Below, one piece after another: positions 8,465 through 18,203 of a stretch of 48,857 nt of DNA (positions within the stretch are counted from its first letter, which is position 1; each line of letters opens with the position of its first letter). The notes beneath the pieces are model-generated. The model was not told the origin of the DNA. It made no database searches and saw only the letters and a program-made list of their open reading frames with translations. A program made the translations under genes and the position numbers. This DNA is from an uncultured Bartonella sp. (GTDB taxonomy: Bacteria; Pseudomonadota; Alphaproteobacteria; Rhizobiales; Rhizobiaceae). The DNA lies in NCBI RefSeq assembly GCF_945285465.1, contig NZ_CALYQK010000010.1:1-48857 (forward strand), in the 5' to 3' direction.

Positions 8465-10378
8465 ATGTCGTCTTATGATAAAATCTATAATGATTGGCTC
8501 GAGCATCCACAGGCTTTTTGGGGCAAAGCGGCCGAACTGATTGATTGGTTCAAACCCTATGACAAAGTATTTGATGAAAATGCCGGCGTTTACGGCCGCT
8601 GGTTTGAAGGGGGAAAAACCAATGCCTGCTATAATGCCATAGACCGCCATATCAAGGCAGGTCGCGGCGAACAGGTAGCTATTTATTATGACAGCCCGGT
8701 CAGTAACGGCAAAAGGGCTATCACCTATCAGGAACTTTCTGACGAAGTGCAGGCGCTGGCAGCTTTCATGCAGGATATCGGTGTCAAAAAGGGTGATCGC
8801 GTTCTCATCTATATGCCGATGATACCTCAGGTTTTTACCTCGGTTTTCGCCTGCACACGCATAGGTGCGGTGCATTCCATTGTTTTTGGCGGCTTTTCAG
8901 CCAGAGAACTCGCCGTTCGTATTGACGATTGCCAACCAAAAATCATTATCGCGGCGTCCTGCGGCATTGAACCGACGCGTGTTGTGCCCTACCAAGCCAT
9001 GGTCAACCAGGCGATCGACATTGCCAACCACGAGGTCGAGCACTGCATTGTCCATGAACGACCCATTATTCAAAAAGCGCCCGAGGGTTTATTCGTCTTA
9101 CAGGAAGGGCGCGACTTCGATTATGCTGTCCTCATCAAAGAAAATATGGGCCGTAAAGTTGACTGTGTCGAACTTGATGCGACCGACCCGCTTTATATCC
9201 TTTATACTTCCGGCACAACGGGCAAACCCAAAGGCGTTATGCGCGATATAGGGGGGTATATTGTTGCACTTTCTTGGACAATGGGGGCTGTTTTCAACAT
9301 CAAGCCCGGTGAAGTCATGTTTACCGCTTCCGATGTCGGCTGGGTCGTTGGCCATTCCTATATCCTTTATGCACCACTTCTTATTGGTGCAACCTCAGTG
9401 CTTTACGAAGGCAAACCCGTCGGTACACCCGATCCCGGAACTTTCTGGCGCGTTTGCAAAGAATATAATGTACGCTCGTTTTTTTCGGCGCCAACGGCAT
9501 TTCGTTCTATCAAACGTGAAGACCCTGATGGTGACTATGCCAAATCTTATGATTTACCGAATTTACAAGCAATGTTCGTCGCTGGCGAGCGTGCCGACCC
9601 GGATACACTGGAATGGGCGACAAGTCTGTTCAATGTGCCCGTTATCGACAATTGGTGGCAAACCGAAACCGGCTGGCCAATTGCCGCAAACCCGTTGGGA
9701 ATTGGTCTTTTACCAATCAAATTTGGTTCGCCGACACGGCCAATGCCGGGCTATGCAACAGATGTTTTGGATGATGATGGTAACAAAGTTGCAGCTGGCA
9801 CCTTCGGCAATCTTGCGTTCCGTCTGCCTCTGCCGCCCGGATGTTTGCCAACTTTATGGCATGCTGACGAGCAATTCAAAAAGACCTATCTCGAGCGATT
9901 TCCCGGTTATTATAACTCCTCCGATGCCGGATATATTGATGATGATGGCTATGTTTTCGTTATGAGCCGTACCGATGACATTATCAACGTCGCCGGTCAT
10001 CGTTTATCGACAGGAGGGATGGAAGAAGCGATAGCCGGACATCATGACGTGGCAGAATGTGCCGTCATCGGCATTCATGACAAATTGAAAGGACAAGTAC
10101 CTTGTGGCTTTATTGTCCTTAATCACAATGTCGATCGCCAGGAAACAATCATTGAAAAAGAATGTGTCGCCCGTATTCGTGAAATAATCGGCCCGGTTGC
10201 CGCTTTCAAACTTATCATAACGGTACAAAAGTTACCAAAAACCCGCTCGGGCAAAATTTTACGTGGCATGATGCGCAAAATCGTCGATGGCGAGCAATGG
10301 ACAGTTCCAAGCACAATTGAAGATCCTGCTACACTTTACGCGATCGAGGAGGTTGTCAAAACACGTGACCTTCATTAA
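8465..10378 (+). CDS. prpE: Propionate-CoA ligase (propionyl-CoA synthetase)
   Basis: This adenylate-forming enzyme activates propionate to propionyl-CoA via propionyl-AMP. The 637-residue length matches PrpE rather than the longer AcsA. The A3 P-loop YTSGTTGKPKG is near residue 246, the A8 region YVFVMSRTDDIINVAGHR is intact, and the catalytic A10 lysine lies in RSGKILRG near residue 596. Ribosome-binding sequence GGGAGG precedes the ATG. It stands alone and divergent from argB, about 4 kb from the pcc/mcm operon that consumes its product, so the two units probably form one propionate regulon. Other short acyl substrates such as acrylate are possible for the family. Confidence 0.92.
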   Translation: MSSYDKIYNDWLEHPQAFWGKAAELIDWFKPYDKVFDENAGVYGRWFEGGKTNACYNAIDRHIKAGRGEQVAIYYDSPVSNGKRAITYQELSDEVQALAAFMQDIGVKKGDRVLIYMPMIPQVFTSVFACTRIGAVHSIVFGGFSARELAVRIDDCQPKIIIAASCGIEPTRVVPYQAMVNQAIDIANHEVEHCIVHERPIIQKAPEGLFVLQEGRDFDYAVLIKENMGRKVDCVELDATDPLYILYTSGTTGKPKGVMRDIGGYIVALSWTMGAVFNIKPGEVMFTASDVGWVVGHSYILYAPLLIGATSVLYEGKPVGTPDPGTFWRVCKEYNVRSFFSAPTAFRSIKREDPDGDYAKSYDLPNLQAMFVAGERADPDTLEWATSLFNVPVIDNWWQTETGWPIAANPLGIGLLPIKFGSPTRPMPGYATDVLDDDGNKVAAGTFGNLAFRLPLPPGCLPTLWHADEQFKKTYLERFPGYYNSSDAGYIDDDGYVFVMSRTDDIINVAGHRLSTGGMEEAIAGHHDVAECAVIGIHDKLKGQVPCGFIVLNHNVDRQETIIEKECVARIREIIGPVAAFKLIITVQKLPKTRSGKILRGMMRKIVDGEQWTVPSTIEDPATLYAIEEVVKTRDLH

Positions 10379-10693
10379 AAAATTCAATTTCTGAACGCTT
10401 ATCTAGCCGATCACCAAACGATATTGGTTGTGGTTGACAAACAAAAGCATCATTGTGATTAAAATTACGCTGGCGTTTTTTCATAGTGAAAACAATTGCA
10501 GTAGCAAGCTTTATCGGCGCTATATTCTATCGCGATTGTTTGGTCTTCCTCGCCAAATCGTTGCGGCGCGTTTATTGGTTTGAGCTAATAAACGCACTAT
10601 TGCGATGAGTTGTGCGCAGGCAAAATTTCAAAAATATACCAATATAAAAGGGCTGATCCGCCGGGTGAGAAAGCCGATATGACAGACTGTTTA
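10379..10693. other. 315-bp region between prpE and the LysR gene
   Basis: Both flanking genes end here (convergent). No gene is supported. A perfect 9-bp inverted repeat, GCGTTTATT / AATAAACGC at 10568-10576 and 10587-10595 with a 10-base loop, could be a weak bidirectional stop signal, though no T-run follows on either strand. Confidence 0.4.
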
Positions 10694-11596
10694 CTATCGC
10701 TTTTGATGGCGATTTTTATTGATAAAAAAGTCGATAAAAGCACGCAAGGCAGCGCGCATTTTTTGTTGCGGATAGTAAATATAAAAACCTGAAAACGCTG
10801 GTGTCCAGTCTTCCATCACTTGAACAAGTTGGCCTTTTTTAAGTTCGTCTTTGACATAATCTTCAAACAGATAGGCAAGGCCTATATGCTGAAATACTGC
10901 ATCAATAGCCAATTGATGGTTGTTGACAATCAGTTGTTCGGGCGGTGTTACAATCATTTTTTTTCGCCCCCGCTCGAATTCCCAGACATAGGTGCGTTTA
11001 TCATTAAAACGATATAAAATTGCCTTATGACTTTTCAAATCGCGCGGGTGCTGAGGACGACTATGGTTGTCGAAATAGTGCGGCGTCGCAACTAGAACAC
11101 TGCGCAAATCGCCACCGATTTTTGCCGCAACCATATCCTTCTCGACATGCTCGTGAATACGAATACCCGCGTCAAAACCTGATTCGACAATATCGACAAA
11201 ACGGTTATCTATAACCAGATCAAGTACGATATCCGGAAAGCTCTTGGTAAATTCTCCCAAATAGGGCGCAATAAGAAATTTTGCCGCCGAATACCCGGTA
11301 TTTATTCGCAATTTTCCCGAAACTTTATTGTGGGCAGCCTTTGCTTCATTAAAACCGTCTTCAATCATTCTGAGAGCCGCGGCAGTTTGGCGAATAAGTA
11401 CCTTGCCTTCTTCGCTCAAATTCAAACTGCGTGTGGTACGGTTAAAAAGCTGTACTGCCAAGCTTTCCTCAAGTTTTCCAATAGCATAGGAAACTGCCGA
11501 CGGTGCAATATTGAGCCGCCTTGCGGCAGCACGAAAACTCCCCTCTTTGACAACGGCTTCAAAAATTACCAGATGAGAAAGTTGTTGCCTGTCCAT
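10694..11596 (-). CDS. LysR-family transcriptional regulator
   Basis: This is a 300-residue LTTR. The N-terminal winged helix-turn-helix (residues about 5-60, with VKEGSFRAAARRLNIAPSAVSYAIGKLEE) is textbook, followed by a LysR substrate-binding domain. It is divergent from the aldo/keto reductase gene at 11734, with about 137 bases between the two starts. That is the usual arrangement in which an LTTR controls its divergent neighbour and itself. The inducer is unknown. The effector domain resembles the CrgA/AaeR-like group (IVESGFDAGIRIHE), which often responds to aromatic or aldehyde-like stress compounds. This last point is an inference from family memory. Confidence 0.9.
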   Translation of the reverse strand: MDRQQLSHLVIFEAVVKEGSFRAAARRLNIAPSAVSYAIGKLEESLAVQLFNRTTRSLNLSEEGKVLIRQTAAALRMIEDGFNEAKAAHNKVSGKLRINTGYSAAKFLIAPYLGEFTKSFPDIVLDLVIDNRFVDIVESGFDAGIRIHEHVEKDMVAAKIGGDLRSVLVATPHYFDNHSRPQHPRDLKSHKAILYRFNDKRTYVWEFERGRKKMIVTPPEQLIVNNHQLAIDAVFQHIGLAYLFEDYVKDELKKGQLVQVMEDWTPAFSGFYIYYPQQKMRAALRAFIDFFINKNRHQKR

Positions 11597-11733
11597 ATTC
11601 TGTTTCCGTTTTTTCTTCCCGTTTTAGTGTTCTAAAATTTCGTTCAGCTATATCAAATTAAACAGTATAAAAAAACACCCGGACTTCCTTTAAGCTAGCC
11701 TGGTGAATGTCAATGAATATCAGGAGTTTTCGC

Positions 11734-12726
11734 ATGAAGAACCGGAAAATCGGTGCGCTAACAGTTTCAGAAATAGGGCTTGGATGCATGGGATTTACCC
11801 ATGCCTATGGCGGTGATGACGAGCAATCTGCCATAAAAACCCTGCACCGGGCCGTAGAACTTGGCATAACCCTGTTTGATACGGCCGAAATGTATGGCCC
11901 CTTTAATAACGAAATTCTGGTTGGTAAAGCCTTGAAGCCTTTTCGTGATCATGTCTCCATTGCAACCAAATTCGGTTTTAAATTTGAAAAACAGGCCGAT
12001 AATACCCTGACGGCGACAGGGCTTGACAGCAGGCCGGAGCATGTCCGTGAGGTTGTCGAAGCCTCGCTCAAACGGCTTGGCGTTGACGTGATCGACCTTC
12101 TCTATCAGCACCGGGTTGACCCGAATGTGCCGATTGAAGATACGGTTGGTGCAATGGCAGATCTTGTCAGGCAAGGGAAAGTGCGTTTTCTCGGGCTTTC
12201 AGAAGCCAATAGCAAGATAATCCGCCGCGCCCACAAGGTTCATCCAATCACTGCTGTGCAGAGCGAATATTCTTTATGGTCGCGCGAGCCGGAAAAAGAT
12301 GTTTTGGCAACCTGTCAGGAACTTGAAATAGGCTTTGTCCCATATAGCCCGTTGGGACGTGGCTTCTTTGCCAGCGATTTTTCAATAGAAGGGCTAGCCG
12401 ATAATGATTTTCGCCGTGAATTGCCGCGATTCCAGCAGGATGCGCTTGAAAAAAACCGGCAATTGCTTGTCGATATGGAAAAAATGGCCGAAGAAAAAAA
12501 TGCCACTATTGCCCAACTTGCTCTTGCCTGGGTTCTTCATCAGGGTGATTTTATTGTGCCGATTCCCGGTGCTCGTAAAATCCGCCATCTCGAAGACAAT
12601 GTCGCGGCAACAGATCTTCAACTTTCCAAAGCCGATTGCCAGCGTCTTGAAACAATCATCAATCCGCAAAAAGTTATAGGCAACCGTTATAGCGAAGAAC
12701 GTGCAAAACTCTTCGGCACCCGTTAA
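11734..12726 (+). CDS. Aldo/keto reductase
   Basis: The 330-residue NADPH-dependent oxidoreductase folds as a TIM barrel. Catalytic residues are visible: Asp49 (FDTAEMYG), Tyr54, a Lys in IATKFG near residue 83, and His in YQHRVD near 124. The C-terminal cofactor segment includes IPGARKIRHLEDN. It resembles the YajO/AKR13-type general aldehyde reductases. The ATG at 11734 follows CAGGAG by 8 bases; the longer frame from 11707 lacks such a site. It is divergent from, and presumably controlled by, the LysR regulator. The substrate is unknown; detoxification of aldehydes or ketones is the usual role. Confidence 0.9.
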   Translation: MKNRKIGALTVSEIGLGCMGFTHAYGGDDEQSAIKTLHRAVELGITLFDTAEMYGPFNNEILVGKALKPFRDHVSIATKFGFKFEKQADNTLTATGLDSRPEHVREVVEASLKRLGVDVIDLLYQHRVDPNVPIEDTVGAMADLVRQGKVRFLGLSEANSKIIRRAHKVHPITAVQSEYSLWSREPEKDVLATCQELEIGFVPYSPLGRGFFASDFSIEGLADNDFRRELPRFQQDALEKNRQLLVDMEKMAEEKNATIAQLALAWVLHQGDFIVPIPGARKIRHLEDNVAATDLQLSKADCQRLETIINPQKVIGNRYSEERAKLFGTR

Positions 12727-12954
12727 CAACGGAACGATGGCTGATCAGCGGCGTTGACAATTGTTTCCGTAAAATTTCAGGACATGAAATAATCGTCCAC
12801 TTGCTCATGCCCTGATCAGCGGCACGAATGATTCTTTGTTCGATTTTTTTCAAAACTTTGCGATTTTTGCAAAACAGTGTGGAAAAGCGGCATTGCAACG
12901 TGGTGGCACCAAATGCGCTTGTCAAAGATGCCACCTGCGATACTTCCCACTCAG

Positions 12955-14373
12955 TTAGCCGATTTGCTCCAATGTATAGGGCAAAACATCCCGCTCGTTA
13001 TAATTGACTGTCAGCCGGTGTTTTAGCGGTGGAGCGGCCCGATTTGGACAGCGCGTGCGCGGGCAAATGCGGCACGATATGCCAATTTGTTCATAGGAGG
13101 CATTGTTATCAAGCTTAAGACCGTCGGCATAAACAAATCGCGAAGCATTCGCTATTTCACAACCGAATGCCAAAGCATAATGGGGATGGGGGCTACGATA
13201 ACCGCCATTTCCCTTGACAACCTGTACGGCAAGACAAAGATAGCGCACGCCATCAGGTGTTTCGGCCAGTTGCCGAATAATATTTCCGGGTGTCTCGAAT
13301 GCTTGATGGGCATTCCACACAGGACAGGCAACGCCGTAGCGGCCAAATTGCAATTTAACAGCACTGTGGCGTTTGGTAATATTGCCAGCCCGATCGACAC
13401 GGGCAAAGAAAATCGGAACACCTTTCATCCCGGGTCTTTGCAACGTCGAGAGCCGATGACAAACCTGTTCCAGTGACACGCCGAAACGAGCCGCCAAAAG
13501 CTCTATATCATGGCGCAACAAGTTGGCCGTATGTAAAAAAGATTTATAAGGCAGAACAAGCGCACCAGCAAAATAATTATAAAGGCCAATGCGACAAATG
13601 GCATTTGCTTCTTCCGATTTGAAAGCGGCTTTGGCAATAATATCCTCACAAAGACGATCCGCTTCAAAACGGGCAAGCTGGACAGCAAGCTGGAACGTGC
13701 GTTTTTGTGGCGCGATATAGGGGTTTAAGGTCAATACGTGCGTTGTAGGGTCATATCGGCGCACCATACCATCATCGGAAGCCCCCCAGCGCACAATTAT
13801 CCGGTATTTTTCTTCAAGCCGCCGAATAAGCGCTGAATGATTGTCACTCTCGCCAAGACCGATTTCGGCGGCAAGATTTTCAGCATGGCGATCAAGTTCG
13901 TCGATATAATTGTCAACAAAATGAAAAAAATCCCGAACCTCTTCATAAGGTAGAACTTCGGTAAGCCCGCTTGCTTGCAACCGTCCGTCGCTACTGGCCA
14001 ATTGCTCAGAAGCAAGTTTGTAGGCCTGATGACAGGTGATAAGCGCCCGCGCCAGACTGGGGGCGTTTTGCGTGATAATGCGCAATTCCTGCGTTGTCGA
14101 CTGGTTGTTTCTAAATAACGGGTCGGCCAGTGTTTCGGTTAACGCCGACAGCAAGCGGTCGTCTTCGCCGGAAGAAAGCGTTGCAATATCGACATGGAAT
14201 TTTTCCGCCAATGACAGAAGTACCGCCGCCGAAACCGGTCGCTGGTTATTTTCTATCTGATTGAGATAGGATGTCGAAATACCGATACGATCGGCAAAAC
14301 GGGCCTGGGTTAATTGTTGATCTTCACGTAATTTGCGCACTTTGCGCCCGATATAGAGTTTTCCGATAGCCAT
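12955..14373 (-). CDS. pccR: PccR/ScfR-type regulator of propionyl-CoA metabolism (XRE + ImmA/IrrE-like)
   Basis: The 472-residue protein starts with an XRE helix-turn-helix (residues about 10-60, LTQARFADRIGISTSYLNQIE). A long middle region related to the short-chain acyl-CoA regulator family (COG3800, IrrE-like fold) follows, then a C-terminal DUF2083 segment with a Cys-rich motif CRICPRTRCPNR. Proteins of this type (PccR of Rhodobacter, RamB, ScfR) sense acyl-CoA and control propionate or acetate genes. The ATG at 14373 gives the usual N-terminus; an ATG at 14406 would add 11 residues. It is divergent from pccB-pccA-mcm, and TTTTGCA repeats lie between them, so autoregulation and control of pccB are likely. 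Confidence 0.88.
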   Translation of the reverse strand: MAIGKLYIGRKVRKLREDQQLTQARFADRIGISTSYLNQIENNQRPVSAAVLLSLAEKFHVDIATLSSGEDDRLLSALTETLADPLFRNNQSTTQELRIITQNAPSLARALITCHQAYKLASEQLASSDGRLQASGLTEVLPYEEVRDFFHFVDNYIDELDRHAENLAAEIGLGESDNHSALIRRLEEKYRIIVRWGASDDGMVRRYDPTTHVLTLNPYIAPQKRTFQLAVQLARFEADRLCEDIIAKAAFKSEEANAICRIGLYNYFAGALVLPYKSFLHTANLLRHDIELLAARFGVSLEQVCHRLSTLQRPGMKGVPIFFARVDRAGNITKRHSAVKLQFGRYGVACPVWNAHQAFETPGNIIRQLAETPDGVRYLCLAVQVVKGNGGYRSPHPHYALAFGCEIANASRFVYADGLKLDNNASYEQIGISCRICPRTRCPNRAAPPLKHRLTVNYNERDVLPYTLEQIG

Positions 14374-14384
14374 GTTGTTCACAA

Positions 14385-14406
14385 TTTTGCAATTTACATT
14401 TTGCAT
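14385..14406. promoter_or_regulatory. Tandem TTTTGCA repeats, candidate PccR operator
   Basis: TTTTGCAA (14385-14392) and TTTTGCAT (14399-14406) repeat with a 14-base period between the divergent pccR and pccB genes. They overlap the candidate -35 and spacer of the pcc promoter. The motif resembles the TTTGCAAA direct repeats reported for Rhodobacter PccR. Confidence 0.55.
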
Positions 14407-14415
14407 TTTTATAAC
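14387..14415 (+). promoter_or_regulatory. Candidate promoter of pccB-pccA-mcm
   Basis: TTGCAA (14387-14392), a 17-base spacer and TATAAC (14410-14415) give a reasonable vegetative promoter. Transcription would begin near 14422, leaving about 230 bases of leader before pccB. Confidence 0.45.
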
Positions 14416-14421
14416 TTATGC

Positions 14422-14567
14422 ATTTGTACACGATCAAGCTTTATTATTTTTTTCGCTGTGATAGTTTGGTTTCCGGGAGAAGAAAGGCGTGGCCTTTCAC
14501 TTGTCCAATATTGGTGGGAGGAAAAGAAAAGGCTGCGTTGGGGGAAAACGCGCCTTTTCTTTTTTTT
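14422..14567 (+). promoter_or_regulatory. Attenuator-like leader of the pcc operon
   Basis: The leader contains hairpin 1 (GAAAGGC 14482-14488 with GCCTTTC 14492-14498), a palindrome CCAATATTGG at 14505-14514, and the terminator hairpin (AGAAAAGGC 14525-14533 with GCCTTTTCT 14552-14560, then seven more T). The second arm of hairpin 1 can also pair with the first arm of the terminator, with one bulged base, which would prevent termination. This 1:2 + 3:4 versus 2:3 layout is the classical attenuator design. What would switch it (leader translation, a metabolite, a protein) is not visible. An ATG at 14418 opens a frame through the leader. Confidence 0.55.
14525..14567 (+). terminator. Intrinsic terminator 86 bases upstream of pccB
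   Basis: A 9-bp stem extended by an inner GCGTT / AACGC helix, with one bulged T, is followed by eight T residues ending at 14567. Because pccR is divergent, only RNA started in the pcc leader can reach it. Confidence 0.85.
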
Positions 14568-14653
14568 AAGCTCTTTTTCACTCCTGATCTTAACAGCGTC
14601 CTCGTCGGGATTGCGTTGTTGTTTTGCTTGTTTTCAAAGCTTCAGGAGGGAAA

Positions 14654-16186
14654 ATGCGTGCAATACTCAAACAGCTGGAAGAACGGCGCATTAATGCCCG
14701 TTTAGGCGGTGGGCAACAGCGTATAGACGCCCAACATGCAAAAGGAAAACTGACCGCGCGTGAACGGCTTGATGTGCTTCTCGACGCTGGTTCGTTTGAA
14801 GAATATGACATGTTTGTCAATCATCGCTGCACAGATTTCGGCATGGAAAAACAAAAATATGCCGGCGATGGTGTGGTAACAGGCTGGGGCACGATTAATG
14901 GCCGCCAGGTTTATGTTTTTTCTCAGGATTTTACCGTTCTTGGTGGTTCACTTTCCGAAACACATGCGCAAAAAATATCAAAGATTATGGATATGGCCGT
15001 TCGCAATGGCGCCCCCGTCATTGGCCTTAACGATTCCGGCGGCGCCCGTATCCAGGAAGGTGTTGCCTCGCTTGCCGGCTACGCGGAAGTCTTCCGCCGC
15101 AATGTTGATGCTTCAGGTGTTGTGCCGCAAATATCGGTCATTATGGGCCCCTGTGCCGGTGGTGCAGTCTATTCGCCCGCTATGACCGATTTTATTTTTA
15201 TGGTGCGTGATTCGTCCTATATGTTTGTAACAGGGCCCGATGTTGTCAAAACTGTCACTAACGAAATTGTGACTGCCGAAGAACTGGGCGGCGCAACTAC
15301 CCACATCCAGAAATCATCGGTTGCTGACGGAGCATTTGAAAACGACGTCGAAGCACTGGAAAATATCCGCCTGCTTTTTGATTATTTGCCATTAAACAGC
15401 AATGAAAAGCCGCCTGTCAGACCTTTTTATGACGATATCGAACGCTTCGACATGAAACTTGATACGCTCATACCCGATTCGTCAACAAAGCCTTACGATA
15501 TGAAGGAACTCATTTTGAGTATTGCGGATGAGGGCGGCTTTTTCGAGTTGAAAGAGAATTTTGCAAGAAACCTGATTACCGGTTTTATCCGGCTCGAAGG
15601 GCGCACCATTGGCGTTGTTGCCAACCAGCCGCTTGTTCTGGCCGGTTGCCTCGATATCGACACGGCGCGTAAAGGAGCGCGTTTTGTCCGCTTTTGCGAT
15701 GCGTTCAACATTCCCATTCTTACTCTTGTCGATGTGCCCGGTTTTTTACCGGGAACGGCACAAGAATATAATGGTGTGATTATCCATGGCTCCAAACTTT
15801 TGTTTGCCTATAGTCAGGCGACAGTGCCGATGGTAACAGTTATTACCCGTAAAGCCTATGGCGGTGCCTATGATGTGATGGCATCCAAGCATATCGGAGC
15901 AGATATCAATTATGCCTGGCCGACGGCAGAAATTGCCGTGATGGGTGCAAAAGGTGCCACAGAAATTCTTTATCGCTCCGAGCTTGGCAACAAAGAACAA
16001 ATTACCGGTCTCACCGAAGAATATGAAAACCGGTTTGCCAATCCGTTTGTCGCCGCAGAACGCGGATTTATTGATGAAGTCATCATGCCGCATTCGACAC
16101 GAAAACGGGTGGCTCGCGCTTTTGCCGCGCTTTTCAACAAAAAGGTAAAAAACCCCGACCGTAAACATGACACTATTCCGCTGTGA
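14654..16186 (+). CDS. pccB: Propionyl-CoA carboxylase beta (carboxyltransferase) subunit
   Basis: PccB moves carboxyl from carboxybiotin to propionyl-CoA, giving (S)-methylmalonyl-CoA. The 510-residue product matches family length and carries both carboxyltransferase halves: an N-terminal domain with [12 protein letters not shown] and [12 protein letters not shown], and a C-terminal domain with [12 protein letters not shown] and [13 protein letters not shown]. The ATG at 14654 follows a strong AGGAGG at 14644-14649; the in-frame TTG at 14624 is not a credible start. pccA begins 8 bases after its stop. Its leader contains a strong terminator, so expression is probably conditional. Confidence 0.95.
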   Translation: MRAILKQLEERRINARLGGGQQRIDAQHAKGKLTARERLDVLLDAGSFEEYDMFVNHRCTDFGMEKQKYAGDGVVTGWGTINGRQVYVFSQDFTVLGGSLSETHAQKISKIMDMAVRNGAPVIGLNDSGGARIQEGVASLAGYAEVFRRNVDASGVVPQISVIMGPCAGGAVYSPAMTDFIFMVRDSSYMFVTGPDVVKTVTNEIVTAEELGGATTHIQKSSVADGAFENDVEALENIRLLFDYLPLNSNEKPPVRPFYDDIERFDMKLDTLIPDSSTKPYDMKELILSIADEGGFFELKENFARNLITGFIRLEGRTIGVVANQPLVLAGCLDIDTARKGARFVRFCDAFNIPILTLVDVPGFLPGTAQEYNGVIIHGSKLLFAYSQATVPMVTVITRKAYGGAYDVMASKHIGADINYAWPTAEIAVMGAKGATEILYRSELGNKEQITGLTEEYENRFANPFVAAERGFIDEVIMPHSTRKRVARAFAALFNKKVKNPDRKHDTIPL

Positions 16187-16194
16187 GGCTGAAA

Positions 16195-18201
16195 ATGATT
16201 AAGAAAATCCTGATTGCCAATCGTGGCGAAATTGCCTGTCGCGTTATCCGCACAGCAAAGCGAATGGGCATAAGAACGGTCGCTGTCTATTCCGATGCCG
16301 ATGCCAATGCCTTTCATGTGCGCGAAGCGGACGAAGCCATTCACATTGGTGCCTCGCCCTCGTCACAATCCTATCTTGATATCGAAAAAATTATTTCAGC
16401 TGTCAAACAAAGTGGTGCCGATGCTGTCCATCCCGGCTATGGTTTTTTGTCGGAAAACCCGGTCTTTGCCGAGCGGCTGGATAAAGAAGGCATCAACCTG
16501 ATCGGCCCACCGGCACGTGCCATGCGCGCCATGGGCGACAAGATCACCTCGAAAAAACTTGCCGCAAAAGCTGGCGTTTCGACTGTTCCCGGTCATATGG
16601 GATTGATTGAAAGTAGTGATGAAGCGGTTAAAATTGCCCGCGAGATCGGCTATCCGGTTATGATCAAGGCTTCTGCCGGCGGTGGCGGCAAGGGCATGCG
16701 AATTGCACGGAACGATAACGAGGCCGAAGAGGGCTTTCAGGCATCCAAAAATGAAGCCAAGTCGTCTTTTGGCGATGATCGTATTTTTATTGAAAAATTT
16801 GTTACCGAACCGCGCCATATCGAAATCCAGATCATGGGCGACAAACATGGCGATATTATTTATCTCAATGAGCGTGAATGTTCCATTCAGCGGCGCAATC
16901 AGAAGGTGATCGAAGAAGCACCATCACCCTTTCTTGATGAAAAAACCCGCAAAGCCATGGGCGAGGAGGCTGTCGCGCTTGCGCGTGCCGTCAATTATTA
17001 TTCGGCGGGAACTGTTGAATTTATTGTTGATGGCAACCGCAATTTTTATTTTCTGGAAATGAATACCCGACTTCAGGTCGAGCATCCCGTCACCGAAATG
17101 ATAACCGGCCTTGATCTTGTTGAATTGATGATCCGTATTGCCGATGGCGAACCCTTGCCGCTTGCCCAAAGCGACGTCAAACGTGACGGCTGGGCATTGG
17201 AATGCCGCCTTTATGCCGAAGACCCGTACCGAAATTTTTTGCCCTCGACCGGCAGACTTACCCGTTATAACCCGCCCATCGCAACTGAACGCCCTGATAA
17301 GACAAAAATTCGCAATGATGGCGGCGTTTATGAAGGCGGTGAAATCTCGATTTATTATGACCCGATGATTTCAAAACTGGTCACCTGGGGGCCGGATCGC
17401 GAAGCGGCAATTGCAACAATGCAGGAAGCACTCGACAGGTTTGAAGTGGAAGGTATCGGACATAATCTGCCCTTTCTGTCATCTGTCATGCGGCAAAAAC
17501 GTTTTCGAGATGGCAAACTCACGACCGCCTATATCGCCGAAGAATTTCCCGACGGTTTTAACGGTGTTACGCCAACGCCTGAAGAAACCCGCGCTTTTGC
17601 GGCGGTTGCCGCTTTTATCAACCGTAAGTTGCAAAATCGGGCGTCTATGATTTCCGGAACACTCGATAACCACCGCCGCGTGGTTAAAAACGAGTGGGTC
17701 GTATCACTATTCGATGACGTGTATCCACTTGTTTCTGGCGATGATCAATCGCAAACCGGCATCGAATTTGCCGATGGAGAACGAATGTCTGTCGAAAGCC
17801 ACTGGTTACCCGGAATGACCATTTGCGAATTTTGTGTTTCGGACATGGATCCTATGGTCGTCAAGGTCGATATAAAAGCGACTGCCATTCGGCTACGCTC
17901 AAGAGGAATTGACGCGATTGTTCATGTCCGTGAACCACGCGTTGCTAACCTTGCAGCGCTGATGCCGGTAAAACTGCCGCCCGATACATCCAAACTGCTG
18001 CTTTGCCCCATGCCCGGTGTCATCACAGCGCTTTTGGTCAAAGAAGGAGACGGGATTGAAGCCGGACAGCCTCTTGCCGTCGTTGAAGCCATGAAAATGG
18101 AAAATATGTTGCGATCGGAAAAAAAGAGCAAAGTCAGCCATATCGCCGTAAAAATCGGTCAAAGTCTCAATGTTGACGAAACCATTATGGAGTTCGAATA
18201 G
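16195..18201 (+). CDS. pccA: Propionyl-CoA carboxylase alpha (biotin carboxylase/carrier) subunit
   Basis: PccA carboxylates its own biotin using ATP and bicarbonate. The 668-residue protein has the biotin carboxylase domain (residues 1 to about 450, with [19 protein letters not shown], the ATP glycine loop [13 protein letters not shown], and [14 protein letters not shown]). A linking BT domain and a C-terminal biotinyl carrier domain follow; in VVEAMKMEN, Lys634 is the biotinylation site. The ATG at 16195 is preceded by GAGG. mcm starts 2 bases after its stop, so the three genes are tightly coupled. Confidence 0.95.
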   Translation: MIKKILIANRGEIACRVIRTAKRMGIRTVAVYSDADANAFHVREADEAIHIGASPSSQSYLDIEKIISAVKQSGADAVHPGYGFLSENPVFAERLDKEGINLIGPPARAMRAMGDKITSKKLAAKAGVSTVPGHMGLIESSDEAVKIAREIGYPVMIKASAGGGGKGMRIARNDNEAEEGFQASKNEAKSSFGDDRIFIEKFVTEPRHIEIQIMGDKHGDIIYLNERECSIQRRNQKVIEEAPSPFLDEKTRKAMGEEAVALARAVNYYSAGTVEFIVDGNRNFYFLEMNTRLQVEHPVTEMITGLDLVELMIRIADGEPLPLAQSDVKRDGWALECRLYAEDPYRNFLPSTGRLTRYNPPIATERPDKTKIRNDGGVYEGGEISIYYDPMISKLVTWGPDREAAIATMQEALDRFEVEGIGHNLPFLSSVMRQKRFRDGKLTTAYIAEEFPDGFNGVTPTPEETRAFAAVAAFINRKLQNRASMISGTLDNHRRVVKNEWVVSLFDDVYPLVSGDDQSQTGIEFADGERMSVESHWLPGMTICEFCVSDMDPMVVKVDIKATAIRLRSRGIDAIVHVREPRVANLAALMPVKLPPDTSKLLLCPMPGVITALLVKEGDGIEAGQPLAVVEAMKMENMLRSEKKSKVSHIAVKIGQSLNVDETIMEFE

Positions 18202-18203
18202 AC

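Noticed and set aside
12674-12934. 86-codon minus-strand frame between the aldo/keto reductase and pccR
   Set aside because: No ribosome-binding site or recognisable domain; it overlaps the reductase end. Considered as a transposase relic but there is no supporting motif or terminal repeat.
14407-14653. Cobalamin riboswitch before the B12-dependent mcm operon
   Set aside because: The conserved B12-box (GCCACTG) is absent; the leader structure is attenuator-like instead.
14401-14705. Two long frames across the pcc leader
   Set aside because: They run through the terminator hairpin and into pccB out of frame. A short leader peptide remains possible, but a full protein is not supported.
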